Assembly (NCBI GenBank): GCA_007115705.1
Contig: QXEO01001123.1
Location: 310,001-374,000 of the forward strand
Origin: Dactylis glomerata
Taxonomy: Eukaryota > Streptophyta > Magnoliopsida > Poales > Poaceae
DNA length: 64,000 nucleotides
Direction: 5' to 3'
In this document: in pieces, positions 44,698 to 55,241 of the stretch
How the letters are laid out: every line of letters starts with the position of its first letter
Position numbering within the stretch: the first letter of the stretch is position 1
Program-made: the position numbers and the translations under genes
The notes under the pieces: generated by a model
Databases searched by the model: none
Seen by the model: the letters and a program-made list of their open reading frames with translations, nothing else
What the model was told of the DNA's origin: nothing

Positions 44698-46496
44698 AAA
44701 ACTATGACATGTCATTTTGTGAATAATTTTTTATGATGTTTGCAATTATCCAAGTTCAATATTTTTCCATGCAGCTATGACACATAATATTGGAGTGATT
44801 CAGTCATAGTCATGCCTAGCCCTATAAACATCGCCACTGTAGTCGTCGTAGTCGTCGGAGTCGCGGTAGTCGAACCTCGGCGGGTGAGCACGCGTGGGCT
44901 GAGACTGAGGGTAGCACAGGCGGGGGCCACGGTAGGCCATGACGCTCTGGAGAGTCCGGCCGCGCCATCACAGCCGACGGCCGGCCTCGTTGAAGTTCGA
45001 ACAAGGTGGGCCGTCCTCCTCGTGCCTGGCAAGCGCACTCTCACGCCGATTGATGAAGAAGGCGTCCCAAGTCGGGCTGTAGTCGGGATGCCACTGGGGA
45101 TTCCTCCGCTGCTCTGGCGTGAGCTCGAAGTAGTAGTGGTTCGTGATGGCCATCTGACGCGCCACACCTAGAGGGACAGGAGGGACCGGTACGCCTCCGA
45201 CGCTCAGCATCCAGCCGGTGGGGACGCGGTAGCCCGGCGGGCAGGGGTAGTTTGAGGCGCAAAGCGCCTCCGCCTCCTTGGGGGTTAGAGATACGATGGA
45301 GGCCATGGGAGAGAGTGATGAGGTTTGCAGATATGAGTCTAGATGTGATATGTAAATGGAGGCCAAGCCTACATATATATAGTGAAAAAATGGCGGGAAG
45401 ACGGAGGCGGGAAAAGGTGGAAAGCGCGGGAAGAAAATAGGCGGGAACGCAGTGGCGCGGGAAACTATCTAACCTTTAGTCCCGGCTGGTGGGTACAACC
45501 GGGACTAAAGGTGGTTTTTGTGTCATCTAACTAAACTGTCGGTGGGATAAGGAAAACTTTCTCCTGCAACATCGTAAGCCATTCCAAGATGCACGTGTGC
45601 ACAATATGGGCACATTATCATAAACTATGCCCTGATTCTAGCCATAACATTGGTGGTTTGACCTAAATGCCATGAAACCTCGAACATGATAGGTCATTTT
45701 GTGAAGGATTTTTTATGATGTTTGCAATTTTCCAAGTTCAATATTTTTCCTTGCAACTATGACACATAATATGACACCACGCGAAGGTTTCACATTGTTT
45801 GGATCATTTTTGAATTTCTTATGCCCGTTTCAAACTATATTCAAAGCGGCGGGCTTGAAGCTTCTTAGCCCGGGGCTGAGCCTCGCTAAACTTGAAGTAG
45901 ATCTCTAGTGAAATAGCATGTTGTGAACCTATAAATGATTTTTAAAAAAAATCACAAGCATTATATTCTGTACTTGTAGTACAAATCTGGGCACCCTCCT
46001 ATCGAATCGGCAGGAATTTGTCTTTTTCATGAGGGATGGACGGTAAGGTTTCTGATACACCGGTTGGGAATTGGTCCATCTAAGGTGGTCTAGTATTTTT
46101 GAAAAATGGGTTGGTGCCAATGCCAAACTTTAATTTGGTGGTTCCTTCATAGAACACCCCAATTTCGGCACCTCAAAAATGGAAATTGGCTATTTCGTGC
46201 GTCGAAAACGAAAACTTCCTCCTGCAACATCGTAAGCCATCCCAAGATGCACATGTGTGCACAATATGGGCACATTATCATAAACTATGCCCTGATTCTA
46301 GCCATAACATTGGTGGTTTGACCTAAATGCCATGAAACCTCGAACATGATAGGTCATTTTGTGAAGGATTTTTTATGACGTTTGCAATTTTCCAAGTTCA
46401 ATATTTTTCCTTGCAACTATGACACATAATATGACACCACGCGAAGGTTTCACATTGTTTGGATCATTTTTGAATTTGTTATGCCCGTTTTAAACG
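44698..46496. repeat. Direct repeats in the non-coding middle of H
   Basis: 45551-45835 and 46208-46494 are direct copies of about 285 bp, exactly 660 bp apart in their core, with few differences. A third, shorter and more diverged copy of the core (AAGTTCAATATTTTTCC) is at 44698-44787, just after the transposase. An inverted pair TTTAGTCCCGG/CCGGGACTAAA at 45476-45509 sits between. Confidence 0.8.
44800..45306 (-). pseudogene. Passenger ORF a of H, one internal stop
   Basis: Minus-strand ATG at 45306 begins MASIVSLTPKEAEALCAS. The frame stops at TGA 44968-44970 after 112 codons, but the same frame stays open to TGA at 44800-44802 (56 more codons, Arg/Tyr/Asp-rich), so a single point mutation seems to have cut it. 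Key stretch: VPTGWMLSVGGVPVPPVP, then WDAFFINRRE. ORF b in the same transposon shares GW-L---VPVPPVP and WD-F, so the two are paralogues. The function is unknown; proteins of this kind appear as hypothetical proteins in grass genomes, as far as I recall. It has no place in the transposition mechanism known for CACTA elements. Confidence 0.55.
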
Positions 46497-46684
46497 TGTT
46501 AGTGCATTTTTTATTAAAAATAGTAAAATTGTTTAGTTAGAATTCATAATTTTGAAAACAGAAAATGGTTTTAGATTAGTTATTTAAATTGAAACACTTT
46601 TCCTGTTGAAAGTTTTTCCAAATTTTAAATAGAAGAAAGTTTTTTCCTGTTAAAATGAAAACAGCAAGTTAAAACAGAAAAACA

Positions 46685-46836
46685 ATGGGCACGTGGCGGC
46701 TCAGCAGCGCCCCTCGCCCAGGACATTGGTCCCGGTTTGTGGCATCAACCGGGACCGTTAATGGGCACGTGGCGGCTCAGCAGCGCCCCTCACCCAGGTC
46801 ATTGGTCCCGGCTTGTGGCATCAACCGGGACCGTTG
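46685..46836. repeat. 76 bp tandem repeat containing terminal-type hairpins
   Basis: 46685-46760 and 46761-46836 are near-identical. Each holds CATTGGTCCCGG(T/C)TTGTGG and CAACCGGGACCG, the inverted pair used at the ends of H. A third pair follows at 46841-46878. A TATA-like AAATATAAC and a GC-rich leader (46890-47210) come next. Confidence 0.85.
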
Positions 46837-47398
46837 AGTCATTGGTCCCGGTTGGTGCCACGAACCGGGACCAATGACCCCTCCAAATATAACTCGCCCT
46901 TCTTCCTCCCCCACTTCCCCCCAAATCGGCCGAAACTGCTAAGGACTTTTGCGCGCGGAGCGAAAACACGCCGGCAGGCTGTCCGAGTTTCCTGCCGCCG
47001 TCCTCGGAGAGCGCCGCCGCTGCCGCCATCCTCGGTGAGCGCCGCCGCCGCCGCGACCTCTCCCTTTTCCCCCCGCGCCACCGCTCATCACATTCTCTCT
47101 CTGCAGGTGGCCTGCGCCGCCGCCCCCCCCAGCGTCGCCGCGACGCCCGGCCCCGTGCGCCCGCCCCGCACCCCCAGCGCCGCCGCCCCCCTTCGACGGT
47201 GAGCCCGGCCGGCCAATTTTTTCTTTTTTTTAAAAAAATTTCGCATTTAAATTGCCGTAGGCAAATTTTTCATTACTTATATATATATAATACATTGAAA
47301 TTAAAAAAAACATAGAAAAATAAAAATAAAAAATAAAAATAAAAAAGCCCTCGTCGGGACGGGCACAGGGGCGTCGGCGGCGTCGTCCTCGCCGCGGC
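46837..47398. other. Internal 5'-end-like region of H
   Basis: Arrangement as at the true left end (paired GGTCCCGGTT, then ATATAA, then leader), but with no CACTA terminus. ORFs on either strand here are short, GC-driven and not credible. 47215-47345 is AT-rich. Confidence 0.5.
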
Positions 47399-48376
47399 CT
47401 ACTCGTCGTCCTCGTCGGGGAGGATGATGTAGGGCCCCTGCGGCCACGGCCAGTTGGCCGCAGGCGGTGGAGGAGGACCTGGTGGAGGAGGCGGCGGTGG
47501 AGTCGCCGCACGCGGTGGCGGCGGCGGTGGGCCTGGTGGAGGAGGCGGCGGTGGAGTCGCCGCACGCTGTGGAGGAGGCGACGGTGGCCGGCCGTGCTGC
47601 TGGTGCACGGACATGGCCAGCGCCGTGTCGATGCCGGCCCACCGCCTCTTCTCCTCCTCCTCGGAGACGAGGACGGCGACCCGGAACTCCTCCTCCTCGG
47701 ACATCGGTGGCGGGGGTGGCGGCGCCTCGCCGTGGTCCATCGCGTCGAGGATGCCGTAGGCGACGCTGCCGACGAAGTCGTCGGTGTCGTCCCTGGGCTC
47801 CTCGCCAGGGATGTCGTCGCCGCCCACCTCCGGCGGCGCCTCCTCGTCCTCCTCGTCCTCCTCCATCTCCTCGATGAAGGGATCCGCCTGCGGCGGCTCT
47901 GGCCCCGGCTCCGGCATGTACACGCCGGCGTAGGGGTTGGGGGCGACCTCCCCTAGGAAGGCCGCCCGCCGCACCGGGTCGCGCTCCCGCGGCCCGAAGT
48001 TGTCCCACCATTGGCTATCGTAGCCAAAGGCGGGATCGGCGCGGAGGCGCGCCGGCATCAGTGCGCGCCGGCGGCGGATCTCGGCGACCCGCTCCGGGCC
48101 GAAGCGCGGCACCGGCGGGACCGGCACGCGCCGGCTGTTGAGGTGCCACCCGCCGGGGAGGCTGCAGTCCGGCCTGTCCACGCTCTGGCCGCACTGGTAC
48201 AGCGCCTGGCAGTGACTCACCGGAATGTACCGGCGGTCACGCTGGCGCTGCGGCGAGGCCGTCCTGGCGCGGCGTGGAGGAGACTGGCGGCGTGGAGGAG
48301 ACTGGCGGCGCCCAGACCGGCGCGACCCGCCGGCCTCGTGGTCGTGGCTGCCCTTGCCCTTCTTCCAGAACCCCAT
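47399..48376 (-). CDS. Passenger ORF b of H, proline-rich protein (325 aa)
   Basis: Minus-strand ATG at 48376 (MGFWKKGKGSHD) opens a 325-codon frame, uninterrupted. The basic Arg/Ser/Pro N-terminus (around 18-45) precedes a conserved central part (SLPGGWHLNSRRVPVPPVP, then WWDNFGPRER) related to ORF a. This is followed by an acidic run (EEMEEDEEDEE), a helical stretch with SEEEEKRRWAG, and two Pro runs (ATPPPPPPPGPPPPP, repeated). The ending PYIILPDEDDE is acidic. A TATA-like TTTAAAA lies about 85-95 bp upstream (near 48465, minus strand), suggesting its own promoter. GC content is far above the transposase gene. Function unknown. Plus-strand ORFs over the same stretch are shadows. Confidence 0.55.
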   Translation of the reverse strand: MGFWKKGKGSHDHEAGGSRRSGRRQSPPRRQSPPRRARTASPQRQRDRRYIPVSHCQALYQCGQSVDRPDCSLPGGWHLNSRRVPVPPVPRFGPERVAEIRRRRALMPARLRADPAFGYDSQWWDNFGPRERDPVRRAAFLGEVAPNPYAGVYMPEPGPEPPQADPFIEEMEEDEEDEEAPPEVGGDDIPGEEPRDDTDDFVGSVAYGILDAMDHGEAPPPPPPMSEEEEFRVAVLVSEEEEKRRWAGIDTALAMSVHQQHGRPPSPPPQRAATPPPPPPPGPPPPPPRAATPPPPPPPGPPPPPAANWPWPQGPYIILPDEDDE

Positions 48377-49044
48377 GGCTGCTGTGGTGGCCGGGATGTG
48401 ATGGCTCTGGCGGCTGTGCTGGCTATGGCGATGGAGGCTGGTGGCCGCGGCTCCGTTGGCCTCCTTTTAAAGGGGCCAGTGGCCGGGCGTCCAGCGGCCG
48501 CAATGAATGCCACTGAGCGGCAGCCCAATCGGCACACCAGCGTTGATGCCGCGGCAGGCATTGAAGGTGACGGCGGGGCGCCCAAAGCACTGACGCGGCG
48601 GGACTCGAGGCGACGGGCACTGACGTGGGCGTCGCGTTGGAGAAGACGTACTGACGCACTGACTCGAGGCGACGGGCACTGACGCGGGCGGTGCTGTTTT
48701 TTTGGGCCTCTTTTGCCCGCTGGTGCTGTTTTTTCGGCCTCTTTTGCCCGCTGGGTGCTGTGGGCAATTCCTATTTGACGCGCATCCCCCACAGACGTTA
48801 AAATCTTAGTGGGCTGGCCCAATAGAAATAAAAATCTATTATTTTTGTCCGGTCAAGAACATGCCTTCAGGCGTCCACCCGTAACAGGCGCTTGAAGCGC
48901 CGAATAGGAATGCCCTTAGTACTTAGTTAGAAGTTAGTGTTAGTTTGTTAGTTAGAATTAGAATTAGTTAAAATTAGTTTTAGCGTGCATTTTGAATATA
49001 TAGCGTGTATTCTAACTAACAAATGTCGGTATATTGCAGAAACT
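48377..49044. other. GC-rich upstream region between ORF b and ORF2
   Basis: Contains the presumed ORF b promoter. Two tandem copies of a unit around GTGCTGTTTTTT..GCCTCTTTTGCCCGCTGG lie at about 48689-48758, and short repeated GACGGGCACTGACG words at 48610-48690. From about 48900 it is AT-rich and ends in an acceptor-like ATATTGCAG before the ORF2 start. Confidence 0.5.
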
Positions 49045-52000
49045 ATGGATCCAGCACATAAAAAAAGTCAAGATGATGAATACTTCCTCCAAGGAATGAT
49101 CCGAGAAAATGTAGATATTGATGTCACCAGGACATTTCTGAACGATTCCGGTGAGGGAGATGAATCTCTCAACCGAGGAGACGACTCCGGTGAGGTAGAA
49201 GCCTGGGACGGGGGAGAAGCCGGTGAGGGAGAAGCTGACAAGGGAGAAGGCGACGAGGGAGAAGCCGACGAGGGAGAAGACGACGGCTCCGGCCGAACCT
49301 TAAATCTCGGAAACTCCGGCGAGGTGTATATATGTTTTTTTGTAATGCCCGACTGTCTATATATATACATGCATATATTAACACTCTTTCTTATTTTAGC
49401 CCTCCGGATCGAGCACTTGTTCCGTCAGAACAAAACGAGGCCCAACCAAAAAGTTGGACAACAAAGTGAGTTATAGGATCGAAGTGGTCGGTGTAGACGG
49501 CCAACCGCTAGCTCCTGAAGATGTCGCAAAAAAATTTGTCAAGCAATGTGGAGTTCTTGTGAGGGACCACATCCCGATCATCGTTCAAGAATGGAATCGG
49601 CCAAGCAGCGGTGGAGTCCTGTTTGTCGGCGACGTCGCCAAAGATAAGCTTTTTGACAGGCTTATGCTTAATTTCCTCCTGCCGAGGCTAGATGTGAATC
49701 CAGATGAGGAGAAGGAAGCAAATAAGGAGCTACTTAAAAGAGTAAAGAAGTTTGCTCTGATCAAGATGGCCGAGGCATTCAAGAACTGGAAGAAGAAACT
49801 GTACCTTAAGTTTGTCAAGTTAGACAAGACTCCGGATTTTAATCAAGCCGGCTATGCTAAGTTAAGACACCAGTGGGCTGATTTTGTGAAGTACAAGACA
49901 TCGGAGAAAGCTTTGGAAAGGTCGAGAATAAATCAAGAGAACGCTGCTAAGAAAGTGTACCACCATAATATGGGGTCTGCTGGCTACGCCGGTTGCATGC
50001 CTAAGTGGGATGCACTTGAGGTCAAGTATATTGCTGCCGGGATCAGACCAGAGCCCACAACATGGACACCACGGGCGAGAAACTGGTTTTACGGCCATGG
50101 GGGCACGTTGGACGAAGAAGGGAGGGCAATATATACCCAGAAACACAAAGATCATCCCCTACTGCCCATCGAAGATATTAGAAGTGCAGTACAAGATGTG
50201 GAAGCGGGACGGTTCGTTCCCGATAGAGAGAACGACGAGCTCACACGAGCCCTCAAAAATGATGAACACACCGGACGAGCACGAGGCACACCGGGCTCCA
50301 AGCCGTGGAAGGTTGCCTTCCCCGCGGAAATGAAGAGATATCCCGATAAAAGTCATCAGAGGAGAAAGGAAAGGGAGGCAGCTGAGAAAGCGGCAGCTGC
50401 AGACCGGCTGCGTAATGTAGAAGAAGCATTAAAGCGGCAGCAGGATCAACTCGACAGACTTAGCCAGCAAGGTATCAGCAGCCAATCTCAGCGGCACATG
50501 GTAGAAGCTGCATTCGATGGTATCGACGCCCTATCAAATAAGAAAAGCAGCGTCGCTTCCACCCAGCTCCACGATGGTGATGATGATGCACTGACGATGG
50601 CTCCTCCTAAATGCTACCCAGTGGATGATATCACGGAGAGCACAGCTTGTGAGCTAAAGGTGCAAGTTATGAACTTAAGGGTGACAGCGGCGGTCGGCAT
50701 GGCCGTACCAACTGCGCCTAACGGAACTTGGCATTGCAGACCGATTCCAAAAGGGTACGCTGTCGTCACGGTGGATGATGTCAAGCAAGATTTTGAGGAG
50801 CTGAAGCTGGACCACCCTGCAGGGGAAGATAGGGACCTGACTGAACTAGGAGAAGCCAAAGGGGGGACTATTGTATGGCCAAAGGAGCACATCGTGCTTC
50901 CAAATTATGTCCCGCCAAGGCCACCCACTCCTCATAGCAGCAGTCCACCTTCGCCGCCACCTCACCATTCTCCAGCGCAACCGTCGCCTTCACCGCCTCA
51001 CCACTCACCGCAGCTGTCTCCACCGCCGCCTCAGCCGTCTCCGCCGCCGCGTCAGCCGTCTCCGTCCCCTGAGCCTCAGAGACTAAAGCGGAAGTATACT
51101 AAGAGGGGCAGCACCACCAGCAGCAGCAAGAGCACGTTCCGATCACCGAAACGTAAGCTATCGCCCCTCCCAAGAGTACCTCATCAGAATATGAAGAAGC
51201 TTCCTTACGAGAAGACAGATGAGGAAATTGCTACGGCCGCAGATGCCCATTATCAACAGTGGAAGACTGACATGGCTAACAAGAAAAATCCAAAGCCGAC
51301 GGAGCCATTGATCTTCCCGGTCACCGCAGAAGATAAAGCCAAAGCAGCCGCGCTTAAGATTCAGCTTCACCAACCCATAGCGCTCACACCTGACTATAAT
51401 CGCTCTATTACCAAGTCAGCTGAGGCAAAAGAGCGGAGAGTCGGGAAAGAAGTTGCCCAGCTCGGACAACAGAAAAATCAATCGATCGAACCGCTCAAAG
51501 TGTACGATACCAATGAGTGGAGAGCCCAGGAGCGGCATGATCCGAACATTGATCCGGAGTTTATTCAACTCTACGGAGAAAAGGCCAAGTTATATGGACT
51601 GTCTATTGCTGAGTACATGAGCCGTCTAGATGAGTTCGAGGGGTACCAGCAAATAGCGTACAAATACCGGTACGGGGATCCTCTCGTCAAACCCGAGTTA
51701 GTCAAAGATCTACCAACAAAAATGCGGAGATTGCATAACTGGTACATACAAGCCTGTGCTGAATCCACAAACTGGATCTATGCTGGATATAAACACCACC
51801 ATTACGGTCATGGAGATGGCTTCTTACTGATGGAATTTCTAGAATTATTTCAGTTTTACCAACAAGACGCCCTCGACAAAACTATTGTCAGTGCCTATTG
51901 CCTGTAAGTATTATTAAGTCTTTCTAGCTCAGCTCATTCGTTGCTTGTATAATCTTACTCATCATTATACTAATTATATATGCAGAATGAAGATTCTCGA

Positions 52001-52849
52001 ATGCGACCGAGGAGGAATCTTTAACCTTGGGTTCGTTGACTGCAATTTCGTTCATGAAGATACTCTCAAAAAAAAACCCAAAGAGACAGAGGATAACTTG
52101 GTACAATCGTTGAAGTATTTCAGCAACAGAAGGGAAATACTATTTCCTTACAACTTCGAGTGAGTGTTACTGTCTTGTACACATTTTGTTTTCGCTTTAC
52201 TCGATGTTAAGCTATTTGACTCATTATGTCTGTGCAGCTTCCACTTTATTCTGTTAATCATTAGTGTTGACGAAGGAGTAGTCAAAGTCATGGACTCAAA
52301 ACGCACACCTTTAGGAAATTGGGTGAACATGCAGGAATGCCTCCAGAAGGCTTGGAAACGGTTCACCGCCAACACTAGGGGTGTTTGGAAGCCAGAGCTT
52401 ACATTTAAACCATTGAATGTAAGTACTACTTGCTAGATCCACGTATCTCTTTGATTCTAGTTTCAATACAATTATCATGCTTGATTCTTATTTTGATTGA
52501 ACTCCGTTCTCGTAAAGTGCTTGAGGCAAGAAGCTGGGAATAACTTATGTGGATACTATGTCTGCGAGTTCATTCGCCAGACGACCAAAGAGAAGGGTGC
52601 AGACCGAAACATCAAAAAACTTGAAGTACGATAAACAATAATCTCAACATTATTTTATTACCATCAACTGTGTTTAGTTTCATTCATATATATTGATCCC
52701 CTTCTTTAAATTAGATCGAACGGATGCGGGACGGTCTTCTACCACGGGAACGCGTGCAAGCAATTCAAGAGGAAATTGCCGGTTTCTTATTAGAACAAGT
52801 CATAGATCCGAAAGGAGAATATTATTACCCGGTTCATTTAGAAGGGTGA
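49045..52849 (+). CDS. CACTA ORF2 protein with C-terminal Ulp1-type protease domain (1126 aa, six exons)
   Basis: Exons: 49045-49323, 49400-51903, 51986-52159, 52238-52418, 52518-52625 and 52715-52849. All introns are GT..AG and all joins keep frame. Exon 1 encodes an acidic Gly/Glu/Asp repeat region. Exon 2 encodes a large helical part, a Lys/Arg/Glu coiled coil (around 400-440), a Ser/Pro/His-rich linker and a basic stretch. Exons 3-6 form a C48/Ulp1-like cysteine protease domain with His (52242-52244, FDFHFILL), Asp (52293-52295, VMDS) and Cys (52548-52550, NNLCGYYVCEF); a Gln lies seven residues before the Cys. Ulp1 enzymes remove SUMO, and several plant transposons encode such domains, with uncertain roles. 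The order transposase then ORF2 is usual for Triticeae CACTA elements, where ORF2 is often assumed to be the TNPA-like factor. No stops or shifts, so it may be functional. Confidence 0.85.
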
Positions 52850-53273
52850 AGTGTAAAAAAGAAGATGTAAAATCAAATTTGTGTGAGTTACCGATTGTAA
52901 TAGCGACCAAGCACGACGGATGAGACGGTGAATAATATATTCGTGACCATGATGTGTAATATATATATATAGTGTGGTTCCTTCATTATTGATGTATATA
53001 TATAATACCATTAAATTGAATACAAAACACACCAAATAAAACCCTGAACCCTAAATGGGAAAAAAACCCTGGATCAACGATCCCGGCTCGTCCTACGAAC
53101 CGGGACCAATGACTCAGGCCCCCTCGCCCCGCAGCGCGTCCACGTGGAGACCTATCGGTCCCGATTCGTGCTGGAACCGGGACCGGCATTGATCCCGAGT
53201 AATGGATCCCGGTTCGGCAACCGGGACCAATGGCCCAAATGAACCGGGACCATAGGCCCTTTTTCCACCAGTG
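52850..53273. other. 3' end of H
   Basis: AT-rich sequence after the ORF2 stop, then at least five GGTCCCGGTT-type motifs in both orientations from 53070 to the terminus. Confidence 0.8.
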
Positions 53274-53276
53274 TGT

Positions 53277-54179
53277 CCTACATGAAAAAGATGCATCTCG
53301 ACGAGGGGAATCCATTCTGACCATTCGTTTCGAGTTCCGTTTGGTGTAAGCTCCAATTTCGTTTGAAACCGATTTGACCGAATTTTATCAAATTCGTCGC
53401 ACACGAGCCGCCGATTAAAATTTCCTTTGGCGAGTAGCTTCACCACACTGTTCCACACAACTTTCGTGTTGTAAGTTTTTGTTTCGATGATTATAGAAAA
53501 TATGGCTTGCATCTCTCTTGTATACTGCAATGGTGTACGTATGTGTGTTCATCCTCTTTAGACTTTAGGTGTTCATGCTCGTCGTTGTAACATAGATCGT
53601 TGGTGTGCAGGGTGGTGTGGCGTGACAGACTCGTCGGTTTCGGTGGCTAACGGCGGGACAGACTCGCCGGCTAGGGCGTCACGGCGGCGTCGGCCCGGCC
53701 TGCACATACACTGTTTTTGTTAGCATAACCATGGTTCGTTTAATCGTGTGCTCTACACTAAAAAGATGCACCTCGACAAGATGAATCCATTCTGACTATT
53801 GGTGTTGAGTTTTGTTTGGTATACATCTTCAATTTCGTTTGAAAGCGTTTTGAACAAATTTGTCAAATTCATTGCATACGGTCCGTCGTTTGAAATTTCC
53901 TTTCATGAGTAACTTTAGCGCACCGTTTTACACAACTTTCGTGTTGTAAGTATTTTATTTCGGTGATCATAGATAATTTCATCTTTATTTGTCTGTATAC
54001 TGGAAGTTGTACGTATGTCTGTTCATACTCCTCGTTGTCCTCTGAATCAACCGGGCGTTGCGCAACCCTACTGACTACTGTCTTTGGTGGCTACCAGTAG
54101 TGAGCGGCAATGCCGCGCGATGAACTCATCGGCTTCGACGGCTATCGGCGGCGAGCATCGACATGATGGCTGCAGCTTA
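53277..54179. repeat. Interior of I with a diverged tandem duplication
   Basis: About 53283-53570 and about 53754-54040 are direct copies (AAAAAGATGCA(T/C)CTCGAC, ACACAACTTTCGTGTTGTAA in both), spaced about 470 bp apart. GACAGACTCG words repeat between them. No credible ORF. Confidence 0.75.
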
Positions 54180-55241
54180 GGGTGTGTTTGGTAGGCTGGG
54201 TGAACCCAGATTTTCTCACCTCAGCCTGGCTGAACAGACAATTTGTTGTTTGTTAGGCTGGCTCAGGTCTTCTCAGCACTGCCCAACTCATGCAAATAAG
54301 GCCTCTCAGCCAGGCCGGGTTGGGAAGCTCAAATCGGGCTTCGCAAGTGAGCTCGGTCGAGTCCATCCCGCAAAACGCCTCGGGCGACCCGCCGGTGGGC
54401 CCGCGCGCACTCGCCCCGCTCGCCCCACTCGCCCCGCTCCCAATTTCCCCCCACTCTCCTCTCTCGTTCTCCTCTCCCGCGACGCCTTCAGCGGCTCAGC
54501 CCACAGCATCGGCGCACCTCTCCCTCCCCCATCTCGCAGCTCACAGCACCGGCTCAGCCCACAGCACCGGCACGCCGTCATCCCTTAGCTCCTATCTGGG
54601 CGGGCGATATCTGGCGAGCAGCGGCGGGAACGCGATGCCGTGCGATATCTGGCGAGCAGCGGCGGTGAGATCTGGCGAGCGGCGGCAAGCGGTATCTGGC
54701 GAGCAGGGACAGGAGACGCCGTCCAGCACACGCGGAAGAGCAGAGAGCGGCGGGAGTGCGGCACCTCGCCGAGGAGGATCTGGGACCTCCTGCCGGCGGC
54801 TTGAGGCGGGGCTCGTCCTCCCAGCGGCGCTCGGCGCGTGGCGAGGGAGTTCAGCGCGTGGCGGAGGATCTTGGCGGTGCCTCAGCTCGCCGACGACGGC
54901 TCCTCTCGCCGACGACGGCTCCTCTCGCCGGCGACGGCGCTGGAGCCCAAGCCGGATCTCGCAGGGACCTGATTGATTTTTCATTTTGTATTCAGGGTCT
55001 TGTATGTAAGAAAGTTGGCCTTGTTTGCTGTTTTAATTGCTGAACAGGGTCTTGTGTGTAAAAAACCGAACTTAACTCATATCTGAGTACATACAGGCCA
55101 CCAAACAACATCTTGACTCAGCTTGTGCCAACACATACAAGCTACCAAACATATGAAAAAATCTCAACATAGACTAGATGAGATGAGCTTGTATAAGGTG
55201 AGAGTGACATTCTATGATGATACAGGCTACCAAACACACCC
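54180..55241. mobile_element. Tourist/Harbinger-like element J (1062 bp)
   Basis: Left end GGGTGTGTTTGGTAGGCTG; right end CAGGCTACCAAACACACCC, inverted with one mismatch in the first 19. TTA flanks both sides (54177-54179, 55242-55244), the Harbinger target. The middle (54350-54960) is very GC-rich with three CTCGCCGACGACGGCT-like units (about 54885-54935). Its long ORFs look like GC bias, not genes, but a captured host fragment is possible. Confidence 0.8.

Larger units (their letters stand above)
40782..53273 (+). mobile_element. CACTA transposon H, near-complete (12,492 bp)
   Basis: Ends CACTAGTAGAAAAAGGG and (reversed) CACTGGTGGAAAAAGGG, with a perfect 3 bp target duplication TGT (40779-40781, 53274-53276). 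Clustered, often paired GGTCCCGGTT motifs lie at 40820-41020 and 53070-53255. It carries a transposase gene, a six-exon ORF2 gene and two minus-strand passenger genes. The transposase catalytic core is whole but its tail is frameshifted, so autonomy is uncertain. Confidence 0.93.

Noticed and set aside
46813..47202. 129-codon plus-strand ORF with Pro/Ala-rich translation
   Set aside because: Covers terminal-type hairpins and a leader; no family resemblance.
47454..48682. Long plus-strand ORFs (up to 223 codons)
   Set aside because: Antisense shadows of the GC-rich, proline-rich ORF b; low-complexity Gly/Ala/Arg translation.
54290..54976. 228-codon ORF inside element J
   Set aside because: Equally long frames on the opposite strand; composition-driven, no start context or domain.
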